From NCBI RefSeq assembly GCF_014649655.1, contig NZ_BMTL01000004.1:204340-268339 (forward strand): a DNA stretch of 64,000 bases, written 5' to 3'. The position numbers and the translations under genes were made by a program. Below, one piece after another: positions 27,201 to 38,210 of the stretch. The notes below the pieces were generated by a model, which saw only the letters and a list, made by a program, of their open reading frames with translations, searched no databases and had not been told where the DNA came from. The DNA comes from Streptomyces humidus. GTDB taxonomy: Bacteria; Actinomycetota; Actinomycetes; Streptomycetales; Streptomycetaceae. The stretch's first letter is position 1, and each line of letters begins with the position of its first letter.

Positions 27201-27518
27201 ATGAAGGCATTCCGGTTGGATGAACTGGAGGCGGAGAGAGCCGCCAATGACGGTGCGTACCTGCAGTTTCTGCGCGAACGGAACATGTCCGTCGGCCTGT
27301 ACGCGCTCGATGCCGGCACCCATGATCCACAGAACCCGCACAGCCAGGACGAGGTGTACTTCGTGGTGAGCGGGCGGGCCTCGATCACCGTCGGCCTGGA
27401 GACCACCCAGGTGGCCCGCGGGAGCGTGGTGTACGTCCCGGCCGGCGTCGCCCACAAGTTCCATCACATCAGCGAGGATCTGCGGGTCCTGGTGGTGTTC
27501 TCGCCGCCCGAGGGCTGA
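27201..27518 (+). CDS. Cupin-domain protein
   Basis: 105 residues from the ATG at 27201; an in-frame ATG at 27171 would add ten. A single cupin barrel: motif 1 is NPHSQDEVYFVVSGRASI (His and Glu metal ligands), motif 2 is VYVPAGVAHKFHHIS. Such small cupins bind a metal and are isomerases, dioxygenases or sugar-binding proteins. The substrate is unknown. It is divergent from the holin-family gene and stands alone. Confidence 0.85.
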   Translation: MKAFRLDELEAERAANDGAYLQFLRERNMSVGLYALDAGTHDPQNPHSQDEVYFVVSGRASITVGLETTQVARGSVVYVPAGVAHKFHHISEDLRVLVVFSPPEG

Positions 27519-27700
27519 GCGTCTCCGTCTTGCTGCCGACGTGCGGCCTCGGGGTTCCCTAGGGGTTCGATCAGGGGAGGACAAGGGGTGCGAGGTCTCC
27601 GTCACAGCCGCCTTCGGACCTAGCATCGACGCAGGACATCGAAATGATCCGGCGCGGCACAAGCGCCGGAAGTCGATCGTAGAGGATGAGGACGAGGGCG

Positions 27701-27913
27701 ATGCAAGAGATCTTCACGGGACTGCCGTGGTGGGTGAAGTGGGTCGCGGTGCCGGTCATCGCGCTGGTCGTGTTCGGCGGGTTGATAGCCAGCGTCGTCG
27801 GCTTCGTGATCGGCCTGCTCTTCAAGCTTCTGGTCTTCGTGGCGCTGGTCGGTGGACTGATCTACGTCGTACGGAAGTTCACGTCGAGTTCGTCGTCGGG
27901 CGGCAAGTGGTGA
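27701..27913 (+). CDS. Small membrane protein (DUF5326-like)
   Basis: 70 residues from the ATG at 27701; the ATG at 27686 is in frame. Begins MQEIFTGLPWWVKWVAVPVI and is almost entirely two membrane segments (about 14-36 and 39-57), ending in a basic, Ser-rich tail. It matches a small Streptomyces family placed next to ssgR, annotated as DUF5326. Function unknown. Confidence 0.75.
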   Translation: MQEIFTGLPWWVKWVAVPVIALVVFGGLIASVVGFVIGLLFKLLVFVALVGGLIYVVRKFTSSSSSGGKW

Positions 27914-28129
27914 CGCGCGGCGGCCGGTGAGTCCCGCCGGAGACCGGTGATCGGTAACAGGAATCACCGGTTCCCTCGGCCGGGGGAAGTTTTCCCACAG
28001 CCCGTCTGCAAGTGGTGGCAGAAGGTTAAAGTCCGGAATTCGACGCGGGGACGACACCCCGCGAGCGGCGTACGCCCCTCCCGTGTTCCCCCGCACGGAC
28101 CGCCCCCTCGCGCTTCGGGAGTGCCCCCC

Positions 28130-28993
28130 TTGTCCACCGTCGACACCGCAACCGCAGGACCGTACGCATCCCTCACCCCGCCACGTTCTCTCGCGCCCCC
28201 GCTCCAGCGGCCACCGAGCCCCGCTGTTCCCCAGCAGCCGAACCCGGCGGCCACCCTGATCGGCTCCGTACAGCGCGCCATGCGGCTGCTGGAGACCGTT
28301 GCGGAGCACGAGTTCGGAGCCCCGGCGAAGCAACTGGCCCGTGAGACGGGCCTCGCCCTGCCCACGGCCTACCACCTGTTGCGCACCCTCGTGCACGAGG
28401 GCTATCTACGCCGGGACAAAGGGCTGTTCTTCCTCGGTGAGGCCGCGGAGCGGCTCGGCAGCAGCGGGGCCGCGCAGAAACGTCGCAGCACTGTTGCCGA
28501 CATGCTCGCCCGGTGGCGTGATTCGATCGGTGTCCCCTTGTACTACGCGCGGTACCGGGACGGCGAGATCGAGGTCATGTGCGTCTCCGACACCCCGGGC
28601 AACCCAGCCGTGGAGGAATGGGCCGACTTCCGCGAGACGGGACACGCGCACGCCATCGGCCAGTGTCTGCTCTCCCAACTGGACGAGGACGCGCGCCGGG
28701 ACCACCTCCACCGCTACCCGGCGCAGTCGATCACTCCGTACACCGTGCGTGACAACCACACTCTGCTGCGGCGCCTGGAACGGATGCCGCGCATGGAATC
28801 GGTCGTCGAACGACAGGAGTACGCACTGGGTGCCGTGTGTGCGGCGATTCCGATCACTGTGGGGACCACGGCGGCGACGATCGCGCTGTCGCTGCCCGCT
28901 CACCACGCTGACCGGCTGCACGCCGCGGCCCGGCAGCTGCAGCACGAGGTCGGACGCCTGCTGGGTTCCCTTGCGATCTCTATCAGTATCTGA
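28130..28993 (+). CDS. ssgR: IclR-family regulator SsgR
   Basis: 287 residues if the TTG at 28130 is the start; GGGAG sits eight bases before it. The helix-turn-helix (about 47-95) reads FGAPAKQLARETGLALPTAY and HLLRTLVHEGYLRRDKG. The IclR effector domain follows (YYARYRDGEIEVMCVSDTPG, ALGAVCAAIPI). The ~45 residues before it are Pro/Ala-rich and may be untranslated: SsgR proteins are usually near 240 residues. It lies directly before ssgA, which SsgR activates for sporulation-specific division in S. coelicolor. Confidence 0.88.
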   Translation: MSTVDTATAGPYASLTPPRSLAPPLQRPPSPAVPQQPNPAATLIGSVQRAMRLLETVAEHEFGAPAKQLARETGLALPTAYHLLRTLVHEGYLRRDKGLFFLGEAAERLGSSGAAQKRRSTVADMLARWRDSIGVPLYYARYRDGEIEVMCVSDTPGNPAVEEWADFRETGHAHAIGQCLLSQLDEDARRDHLHRYPAQSITPYTVRDNHTLLRRLERMPRMESVVERQEYALGAVCAAIPITVGTTAATIALSLPAHHADRLHAAARQLQHEVGRLLGSLAISISI

Positions 28994-29131
28994 AAACTCA
29001 CTTCTTGTGATCTGTTGTGTACGTTCAGCAAGATGCCTGCAGTGTCAGAAGGTTCATTCCCGGCCAATCGACGGCAAATGACAGGTTAGGCGATGCGTGA
29101 GTCCGTGCAGGCAGTACAGGCAGAGGTCATG

Positions 29132-29539
29132 ATGAGCTTCCTCGTCTCCGAGGAGCTCTCCTTCCGCATCCCGGTGGAGCTGGGCTACGAGTCGTGCGAT
29201 CCCTATGCGGTGCGGCTCACCTTCCACTTGCCTGGTGACGCCCCGGTGACCTGGGCGTTCGGTCGAGAGTTGCTCATCGACGGAGTGGGCAGGCCGTGCG
29301 GCGAGGGCGACGTCCGCGTCTCGCCCGTGGATCCCGACGTGCTCGGAGAGGTCCTGATCCGGCTTCAGGTGTGCGGGGAACAGGCTGTGTTCCGCTCCTC
29401 GGCGGCCCCTTTGGTGGCATTCCTCGATCGCACCGACAAGCTGGTGCCTCTCGGTCAGGAGGGTGCGCTCGCCGATTTCGACGCACATCTGGACAAGGCC
29501 CTGGACCGCATCCTCGCGGAGGAGCAGAGCGCGGGCTGA
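29132..29539 (+). CDS. ssgA: Sporulation and cell division protein SsgA
   Basis: 135 residues from the ATG at 29132 (AGAGG five bases upstream). The ATG at 29129, or one at 29093, would give 136 or 148 residues. MSFLVSEELSFRIPVELGY, LPGDAPVTWAFGRELL and FLDRTDKLVPLGQEG are near-identical to known SsgA proteins. SsgA controls septum-site placement in aerial hyphae and recruits SsgB, which recruits FtsZ. The family is restricted to sporulating actinomycetes, which fixes the taxonomic group. It lies 138 bases after ssgR. Confidence 0.96.
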   Translation: MSFLVSEELSFRIPVELGYESCDPYAVRLTFHLPGDAPVTWAFGRELLIDGVGRPCGEGDVRVSPVDPDVLGEVLIRLQVCGEQAVFRSSAAPLVAFLDRTDKLVPLGQEGALADFDAHLDKALDRILAEEQSAG

Positions 29540-29705
29540 CGAGGCGACAGTGAGCGGCGGCGGAAAGCCTCGTCATGGGGCAGGGGGGCGCAGGAACGCT
29601 TCTTCATCGGTTCATCCGCCCACCCGCCCATAGGCCCGTTGGTCGGCTCGAACGGCTGGTCGCGCGCACGACGCCCCTATGGATGCCGGGTGTCGTGCAG
29701 CAGGG

Positions 29706-31622
29706 TCAGTGCTTGCGGCGCCTGCCTCGGCCGCTCCGGGCCGGAGTGGTATGCGGTGCCGCTTCCACGGGAGCCGCCGAACCGACCTGATCCACCGAAC
29801 CGATCCGATCCGACGGAGCCGCCGGACGCGCCCGACCCGCCGGAGCCGGCACGGCCGCCGTGCCGGCTCCCGGACGGTCGGCGGAGACCACGAGGGCGGC
29901 CAGGAGCGTTGTGACCGGCACAGAGGCCACCAGGCCGATCGATCCCACCAGCGTGCGCACGATCTCCTCCGCCACCAGCTCACTGTTGGCGACGGCGCCC
30001 ACGCTGCTCTGCGCGATCGAGAAGAGCAGCAGCAGGGGCAGGGCGGCACCGGCGTAGGCGAGGACGAGTGTGTTGACCACTGAGGCGATGTGGTCACGTC
30101 CGATTCGGATGCCGGCCCGGTAGAGCCCTCGTCGGCCCATCGACGGGTTGGCTTCATGCAGCTCCCATACCGCTGACGTCTGGGTGACCGTCACGTCGTC
30201 GAGGACGCCGAGCGAGCCGATGATGATGCCGGCGAGCAGAAGACCGCTCATGTCGATCGACGGATACAGGCCGTGGATCAGGCCTGTGTTGTCGTCCGTG
30301 TTGCCTGTCAACGCAGCCCAGTCGATGAACAGCGAACCGAGGACGCCGATGAGCAGCAGTGAGACGAGCGTTCCGAGTACCGCGACGGAGGTGCGGGCCG
30401 ACAGGCCGTGACACAGATAGAGCGCGATCAGCATGATGGCGCTGGATCCCACCACTGCCACGACCAACGGGTTCGAGCCCTGCAGGATCGCCGGCAGGAC
30501 GAAGAAGTTCAGCACCAGGAAACTGATGGCCAACGCGACCAGCGCCATCACACCCCGAAGCCGCCCGACGACCACGACGGCGACCGCGAAGATGCCGGCC
30601 AGCAAGGACATCGGGATGCGGCGATTCACGTCGGTGACCGAGTACTGAAGATCCTTCGGCGCAGAGGGCTCGTAGGCGACCACCACCTTCTCGCCCTGGT
30701 CCAACTGCCGTGTCTGGTCCGGCTGGATGATCTCTGTGAACGTACGGCCCTTGTCGTCGCCGGTGTCCACCCGGATCGTGGCTTTCTTGCAGGTGCCCTT
30801 CGCCTGCTGCTGCGCCGAGGAGCCCTCGGCCGTGGAGGTGTCTCCGGTCGGAGTGTCGCCGGAGGCGTTCACCGAGGCGCAGCTCACGCTCACGACCTTG
30901 CTGACCGTGGCCTGCTGGGTCTGCCGGTCGAAGCCGACCCCGGTGCGTTCGTGCGCCGGGGCACCGCCGGGCCACAGCACCACGAGCCCGACCAGCACCG
31001 CGGCGCCGAACGGGATGAGGATGGCCGCGATGACCTTGCGCAGGTGCTGGGAGACGGGGGCGGCCGGACCGTGACTGTGGCTGTGGCCGTGAGGATGCCC
31101 TTGACCCTCGCCGTGACCGGGCCGAGGCCCCTCGCCGTGGCCGGACCCGCGCCCGTCGCGGTGGCGGTGCCCCTCGCCGTGACCGCCGGACCCGGCCCAG
31201 TCCTCGACTTCAGGGCCGGGGGCTGGGCCTGTTCCGGGGCGAGGACCGTAGCCGTGCCCGTGTTGGCCGCCCTCCTGGAGGCCGCTGCTGCCGTGCCCGT
31301 GCCCGTACTCGTACCTGTTCCCCTGTGCTTGCCTTGGGCCCGCGACGGTCTCAGGGCCGGTGCCGGGCCCCTGACCGCTGGGCGTCCGACCTCGTGCCAG
31401 GCCGCCCAGGCCTCCCGCATACCCGGACTCCTGTTCCGAGTCGCGTCCCTGGGCGTACCCGGGATGGCGAGGAGTCCCATGCTCGTGACCACCACGGCCG
31501 AAGTCCCGATCGTCTTCGGGGCCACCTTCGGAGACGCCTCTGGGGCTGTTGGCGGGGCCGTTTCCGGCACCCTGCCGACGGGGCGGCTCGGACGGAAGCG
31601 AGGGGTGGGGTGTCCTGGTCAC
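29706..31622 (-). CDS. YibE/F-like membrane protein with His-rich tail
   Basis: 638 residues from the GTG at 31622; no clear ribosome site, so the start is uncertain. The first ~185 residues are low complexity, rich in Gly, His and Pro, ending in runs such as GHPHGHSHSHGP. A membrane segment (about 200-220), an outside domain with two Cys (near 250 and 280), then about eight more membrane segments follow. The membrane part (NRRIPMSLLAGIFAVAVVVV, IIIGSLGVLDDVTVTQTSAV) fits the YibE/F family, of unknown role. The His-rich tail suggests metal binding on the cytoplasmic side. The gene is divergent from thiC. Confidence 0.8.
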   Translation of the reverse strand: MTRTPHPSLPSEPPRRQGAGNGPANSPRGVSEGGPEDDRDFGRGGHEHGTPRHPGYAQGRDSEQESGYAGGLGGLARGRTPSGQGPGTGPETVAGPRQAQGNRYEYGHGHGSSGLQEGGQHGHGYGPRPGTGPAPGPEVEDWAGSGGHGEGHRHRDGRGSGHGEGPRPGHGEGQGHPHGHSHSHGPAAPVSQHLRKVIAAILIPFGAAVLVGLVVLWPGGAPAHERTGVGFDRQTQQATVSKVVSVSCASVNASGDTPTGDTSTAEGSSAQQQAKGTCKKATIRVDTGDDKGRTFTEIIQPDQTRQLDQGEKVVVAYEPSAPKDLQYSVTDVNRRIPMSLLAGIFAVAVVVVGRLRGVMALVALAISFLVLNFFVLPAILQGSNPLVVAVVGSSAIMLIALYLCHGLSARTSVAVLGTLVSLLLIGVLGSLFIDWAALTGNTDDNTGLIHGLYPSIDMSGLLLAGIIIGSLGVLDDVTVTQTSAVWELHEANPSMGRRGLYRAGIRIGRDHIASVVNTLVLAYAGAALPLLLLFSIAQSSVGAVANSELVAEEIVRTLVGSIGLVASVPVTTLLAALVVSADRPGAGTAAVPAPAGRARPAAPSDRIGSVDQVGSAAPVEAAPHTTPARSGRGRRRKH

Positions 31623-31755
31623 CGACCGATCATCGCAAGAACGGCAGGGGCCCTCTGTTCACCGCGCCCGAATTGACGCTAGCGTGGAGGCACTTTTGCA
31701 CACGCGGGAGCTCGGAGCACCGGGCTGAGAGGGCGCTGACCTCCGTCTTCGCGAT

Positions 31756-31769
31756 GTTTCACGTGGAAC
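31756..31769. other. parS: parS-like site 10 (one mismatch), inside the TPP riboswitch
   Basis: GTTTCACGTGGAAC. It is the core of a 20-base unit repeated 33 bases downstream with two changes. Confidence 0.7.
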
Positions 31770-31788
31770 GTCTCTCACATCGAGTGAT

Positions 31789-31802
31789 GTTTCACATGAA
31801 AC
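31789..31802. other. parS: parS-like site 11 (one mismatch), inside the TPP riboswitch
   Basis: GTTTCACATGAAAC; the change is in the central CACGTG, so binding may be weak. Confidence 0.55.
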
Positions 31803-31863
31803 GTCGGCAGACGGTAGCTGCTGCGTCGACCGCTGAACCTGTTACCGGGTAATGCCGGCGTAG

Positions 31864-33783
<1,920 letters not shown>

Positions 33784-33792
33784 ACAGCCGTT

Positions 33793-33843
33793 CCCCATCG
33801 GCGCTGCCGGCTCGGGCTCGACCCCAGCGCGGCGCCGATGGGG
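33793..33843 (+). terminator. Terminator of thiC
   Basis: Arms CCCCATCGGCGC (33793-33804) and GCGCCGATGGGG (33832-33843) around a GC-rich 27-base loop, starting nine bases after the thiC stop. Confidence 0.65.
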
Positions 33844-34071
33844 GACAGACAGGGGCGACCGATGGAGGGACCGGTGGGGGACCGGTGGAATGGCGGCCGG
33901 CCGACGGGCCGAAGCGAAGTTTCGCAGCAGCACCGGCAGAGGTCCTGCGGAGCCGGCAGGAGGTGTGGCGGGAGGGTGGGTCGGAGGGTCGTCAGGGCGG
34001 GCGCCGAATCGGGAGAAGACGTTCTTGTCTGTTCGGTTGAAGTCGGACGTCGAGTCGGCAGACTTGCCCCT

Positions 34072-35601
34072 ATGACAGCGCGATCCATGAGCAAGGGCGC
34101 CAATCTCCCGGTCGACTCACCGGATGTCCGGGCCGAACTCAGTTGGGCCGAGGACGCAGGCGGACCGGACATCGACGTCTCGGCGCTGCTGTTGACCGAC
34201 GGCGGGCGGGTTCGGGACGACGGGGACTTCGTGTTCTACAACCAGCCGCTTCACGCATCCGGCGCCGTGAGGCACGTCGGCAAGCGTCGCGACGGCGGCG
34301 TCATGACCGACGCCGTCCACGTCGACCTCCGCTCGCTGGAGGGCGCGATCACTCGGGTGGTGCTGTGCGCGTCCGCCGATGGTGGCGCCTTCGGGCAGGT
34401 GGCCGGTCTGACGCTGCGACTGTTCGGCACGGGCGGTCGGTCCGAGCTGGCACGCTTCGAGATGCAGGCCGACACGGAGAGGGCCTTCATCGGGGGCGAG
34501 CTGTATCTGCGCGAAGGGCGCTGGAAGTTCCGGGCAGTCGGCCAGGGGTACGCCTCCGGACTGGCGGGGCTGGCCACCGACTTCGGGATCACGGTCGACG
34601 AGGAACCGGAGGAGGCGACCGCGGCGACCGTTCCGCCTGCTCCGCCTGCTCCGCCTGCTCCGCCTGCTCCTCTTGTTCCGCCCGTTGAGCCTGGGTCGTC
34701 CAGGCCCGCCCACGCAGACGGACCACCGCCCAGCCGTCCGGACTCGCCTCTGACTGTTGTCCCAGCCACGCCCCGGACCGCTCCTTCGGCCGGCCGTCCG
34801 GAATCGGCTCCCACCGACCGGGCTTCGGGGCCGCGTCTGACGAAGGGCGAGGAGCGGCTCCCTGTCGATATGCGCAAGCGGCTGTCGCTGAGGAAGGAGC
34901 AGGTAGCCGTCAGCCTGAACAAGCGCGGCGTGGCCGGGATCAGCGCGCGCATCCTGCTCGTTCTCGACGCCTCCGGGTCCATGTCGTTCCTGTACTCCAA
35001 GGGCGTGGTGGCGGACGTCGTGGAACGGATGGCAGCCGTGGCGGCGCAGCTCGACGACGACGGGGAGATGCAGGCCTGGACGTTCGCCAGCGAGGCGGCT
35101 CGTCTTCCCGACCTGCGGCTCGGCGAACTTCCCGAGTGGCTGAGGCTGCATGTGCGTGTGGGCGAGATGAGTCTGTTCCGCCGGTCCAGGAAACCTCGTA
35201 AGGGGATGGAGCCGGGACAGGTCGACATGCGCACGGTCGGCATCCAGAACGAGGAACAGAAGGCGATCGCCCAGGTCAGAGCCTATGTTCGGGAAAATCC
35301 CGCCGATGCTCCGACCTTGGTCCTGTTCTTCTCCGACGGAGGGGTGTACCGCGATGCAGCCATCGAGCGGGAGCTGCGGGAGGCGGTCGAGGAACCCGTC
35401 TTCTGGCAGTTCGTGGGGCTGGGGAGGTCCAACTACGGGGTGTTGGAGCGGTTCGACACTTTGCCCGGGCGGCGCGTCGACAACGTGGGCTTCTTCGCTG
35501 TGGACGACATCAGCACCGTCCCGGATCAGGAGCTCTACGACCGGCTTCTTTCCGAGTTCCCCGACTGGATCAAGGCGGCGACCCGGGCCGGCATCCTCTG
35601 A
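34072..35601 (+). CDS. TerD-domain protein fused to a VWA (TerF-like) domain
   Basis: 509 residues from the ATG at 34072; the ATG at 34087 (MSKGANLPVD) fits the usual TerD start even better. TerD domain about 1-180, with the calcium-site region DIDVSALLLTDGG and DFVFYNQ. A Pro/Ala linker follows (encoded by four 9-bp repeats at 34632-34667), then a C-terminal von Willebrand A domain from about 290 with MIDAS motif DASGSMS and LVLFFSDGG. This is the actinobacterial tellurite-resistance-like TerD-TerF layout, linked to stress responses; its real role is unknown. No ribosome site is visible, so it may be leaderless. Confidence 0.87.
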   Translation: MTARSMSKGANLPVDSPDVRAELSWAEDAGGPDIDVSALLLTDGGRVRDDGDFVFYNQPLHASGAVRHVGKRRDGGVMTDAVHVDLRSLEGAITRVVLCASADGGAFGQVAGLTLRLFGTGGRSELARFEMQADTERAFIGGELYLREGRWKFRAVGQGYASGLAGLATDFGITVDEEPEEATAATVPPAPPAPPAPPAPLVPPVEPGSSRPAHADGPPPSRPDSPLTVVPATPRTAPSAGRPESAPTDRASGPRLTKGEERLPVDMRKRLSLRKEQVAVSLNKRGVAGISARILLVLDASGSMSFLYSKGVVADVVERMAAVAAQLDDDGEMQAWTFASEAARLPDLRLGELPEWLRLHVRVGEMSLFRRSRKPRKGMEPGQVDMRTVGIQNEEQKAIAQVRAYVRENPADAPTLVLFFSDGGVYRDAAIERELREAVEEPVFWQFVGLGRSNYGVLERFDTLPGRRVDNVGFFAVDDISTVPDQELYDRLLSEFPDWIKAATRAGIL

Positions 35602-35978
35602 CGGGTCCGGTGGGTCCGGTGGGTCTGACGGGGCAGTGGGTCCGGTGGGGTGGCGGGGTGGCGGAAGCAGGGTGTCCGCCTCTGCGGTGCGTTGCTTGGG
35701 CCGGCGCAGACTGAGCGCCGGGATCGTCCCCGGTCGGTCGGCAGGCACTGCTGGACATCGCTGGACCTCGCTGGGCTTCGGCCAGAACCGTCTGGTGTCG
35801 AGCACGCCGAACTACCCACAGGGCAACATGACAGCCCACACCGAGGGATCCGGGCCTGTACGGTCAAAGCCGATGCGGCCCGGACCTCACGTGGCCCGGA
35901 GACCCGATGTGGCCCCGAGACCGATGTGGTCCGGGACCCGATGTGGCCAGTGTGCCCCGCCGTGTGCCGCGGCGGTGC
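35602..35978. repeat. Gene-free stretch with short direct repeats
   Basis: About 377 bases between convergent genes. GGGTCCGGTG and variants are repeated at 35602-35660. At about 35868-35952 a 17-bp unit recurs about five times (CCGATGTGG-type core at 35870, 35887 weak, 35904, 35921 and 35938). No gene is convincing here. Confidence 0.6.
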
Positions 35979-36854
35979 CTATTCCGGGTGGTGTTCCGGG
36001 CCGCCGAATTCGGGGCTGGTGTAGTCCGGGCTGCTGAAGCTCGGCCGCGGGCCGGTCGAGCGGCCGTCGTCGGGGCTGCTGAATCCCGGGCGGCCGTAGC
36101 CGATTTTCGGGAGTCGGCCGGTGGGAGCCGGAGGGGCCGGTTCGGTGTGCAGGGCGGCCGCCGGGCCGGGGTCGGCGAGGGCCTCCCGGAGGAACGGCAG
36201 GATGCCGCGTTCCAGCAGGGCTTCCCGCCAGGCGTCCTTGGCCTGGATGACCTCCTCGTTCTGTTCGCCGTACGGTTCGGCCTCCAGCGAGGGCCGGTTG
36301 CGCAGGGCGGTGAGCAGCAGCGCGACGGTGGCGACCAGGATCGCGGCGGCGGCCACGGTGCCGAACGCCCAGCCGGCCGCGACCATGGTCCGCGCGAACG
36401 CCTGTTCGGGGGCGAGCGCTCTGAGGGTGTAGCCGACGAGCAGGAAGATCACCGCGGCGGTCCCGGCGAGCACGGGGGTGAGGACGGCGGCGACGGCACC
36501 CGCCCCCGCGGCCTCGGCGGCCTGAGCCGCCTCACCCATGGTGGTGGCGAGGCCCGTCGTGGCGACGTCCGGTTCGGCGGAGCCGGACTCGGGTGCGGTC
36601 GTCGCGGTGGGCGGTGCGGGGTGGCGCAGTTCCTCGCGGACCTTCACGTAGTGCTGGTACTCGGCCGCCGCGGCCACCGTGATGAGCGCGGAGGCGTTGA
36701 GCGCCATGGTGCGCAGTTGTTCGGAGTTGAGCCGCTGTCCCACAGCGATGAGGTCCGGGTGGTGTGGTGCGGAGCGCAGCACCTCGTCGAGGATCCGCTC
36801 GTACTCCTGGCGGTCCTCGCTGTGCAGGTGCTGCGGAACGCTGTTCATGTGCAT
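35979..36854 (-). CDS. Two-pass membrane protein, unknown function
   Basis: 291 residues from the ATG at 36854 (CGGAG nine bases upstream; an ATG at 36848 is also close). N-terminal soluble helices (EDRQEYERILDEVLRSAP), then two strong membrane segments near 134-157 and 168-193. A charged stretch (NEEVIQAKDAWREALLERGI) and a disordered Ser/Pro/Gly tail follow. I do not recognise a named domain. It is convergent with the TerD-VWA gene. Confidence 0.7.
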   Translation of the reverse strand: MHMNSVPQHLHSEDRQEYERILDEVLRSAPHHPDLIAVGQRLNSEQLRTMALNASALITVAAAAEYQHYVKVREELRHPAPPTATTAPESGSAEPDVATTGLATTMGEAAQAAEAAGAGAVAAVLTPVLAGTAAVIFLLVGYTLRALAPEQAFARTMVAAGWAFGTVAAAAILVATVALLLTALRNRPSLEAEPYGEQNEEVIQAKDAWREALLERGILPFLREALADPGPAAALHTEPAPPAPTGRLPKIGYGRPGFSSPDDGRSTGPRPSFSSPDYTSPEFGGPEHHPE

Positions 36855-37124
36855 CCCCCGATGCTCCGTAGGGCTTGGGGCTCGCATGCCAACGAGCCGT
36901 CGGGCAGAAACGGAGGGGAGCCTGCTACGGATAAGCCGATGGTAGAGCGGCGACGGCATGCGGTGACAGGGGGTTTGCCGAAATTGGACTCCGGCCTGTG
37001 ATGCCGCCGGCGGTCCGGAAACGGGGCTGAGCCCGCCCGGGGCAGGCCTGGAGAAGACCCGGGAAAGGCCCGGGCAGGCCCTGGGAAAGCCTCCGGGACC
37101 GTACCCGGAAGTCCCCCGGAACGC

Positions 37125-38210
37125 TCAGCTCTCCAGGGGAAGTTGCTGAACCAGGAGCTTTCCGGCCATCGTCACGCCGCCGTCCATCGCGATGGCCAGC
37201 CCGTCCGCGTAGACGTGCGGGCCCGCGACATGCGGGCCGTCGTTGTCCTCGTCCTCCTCGGAGCCGACTTCGCCCAGGAGATAGGGAATCGGGCTGTGGC
37301 CGTGAACGATGCGGGTGCCGCCGTACGTATCGAGCAGGGAACGGACGGCGTCGGCACCTCCCTCGTCGCGGAAGGAGAAGCGCTTGGTGAACTTACGGAA
37401 GAGGTCCCAGACCTCGTCCGCGTCGTTGCGTGTGATCGTCTCGCGGACGGTGTCGTTGACGGCCTCGATCGAGTCGCCGTAGTCGAGGTAGGCGGTGGTG
37501 TCGGAGTGGACGAGCAGGTGACCGTCGACCTCCTCGACGGCGTCGAGCCGGGCCATCCACTGCAGGTGGTGATCCTGGAGACGGTCCATGTCGTACTTCT
37601 GGCCGCCGTTGAGCAGCCAGGCCGCCTGGAAGGTGGCGGTGCCCGCGCCGGAGTTGACGGGGGTGTCGCCGAAGCGCTTGGCACCGAGGAGCAGCAGTTC
37701 GTGGTTGCCCATGAGGGCCTTGCAGTACCCGCCGGCCGCGGCGGCCTCGGCGGACAGCCGCATGACGAGGTCGATGACGCCGATGCCGTCCGGACCGCGG
37801 TCGGTGAAGTCGCCGAGGAACCACAGCCGGGCGGTGCCCGCGCACCAGTTGCCGGAGTCGTCGATCAGGCCCTTCTCCTGCAGTGCGGCCACCAGCTCGT
37901 CGAGATAGCCGTGCACGTCGCCGACGACGAAGAGCGGGCCCGGGCCGGTCGCGGGCAGCGGAGCCTGCACGGTCGCCGGGTCCACGACCACCTGGAGGGT
38001 GTCGCCGCGGCGGTTGATGACGGGCAGGTCGCGCTGGGTGGGCGTGTAGCCGTCGGGGTGCTCCAGCGGCTCATCGAGGGGCGGCGCCGCATCGCCGGGC
38101 AGTGTGCCGTGGTCGAACGGACCGGTCTCGTTGACGTACGCGGGCACCCGGAAGTCGCGCAACGTCGCCGTCCGCTCCACCTCGGGTCCCTGACCGGCCC
38201 CCTGAGTCAT
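37125..38210 (-). CDS. Calcineurin-like metallophosphatase
   Basis: 361 residues from the ATG at 38210 behind GGAGGGG. The metallophosphatase signature is complete: VVGDVHGYLDEL (near 98), FLGDFTDRGPD (near 132), MGNHELLLLGAKRFG (near 168), LLVHSD and IVHGHSPIP near 315. It uses two metal ions to remove phosphate from proteins or nucleotides. Resembles PrpA/ApaH-type serine/threonine phosphatases in its core but with a longer N-terminus. It appears to be transcribed alone. Confidence 0.9.
   Translation of the reverse strand: MTQGAGQGPEVERTATLRDFRVPAYVNETGPFDHGTLPGDAAPPLDEPLEHPDGYTPTQRDLPVINRRGDTLQVVVDPATVQAPLPATGPGPLFVVGDVHGYLDELVAALQEKGLIDDSGNWCAGTARLWFLGDFTDRGPDGIGVIDLVMRLSAEAAAAGGYCKALMGNHELLLLGAKRFGDTPVNSGAGTATFQAAWLLNGGQKYDMDRLQDHHLQWMARLDAVEEVDGHLLVHSDTTAYLDYGDSIEAVNDTVRETITRNDADEVWDLFRKFTKRFSFRDEGGADAVRSLLDTYGGTRIVHGHSPIPYLLGEVGSEEDEDNDGPHVAGPHVYADGLAIAMDGGVTMAGKLLVQQLPLES

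Noticed and set aside
30408..31676. 422-codon plus-strand frame opposite the YibE/F gene
   Set aside because: Mirror of the Gly/His repeat region; membrane segments and family motifs are on the minus strand.
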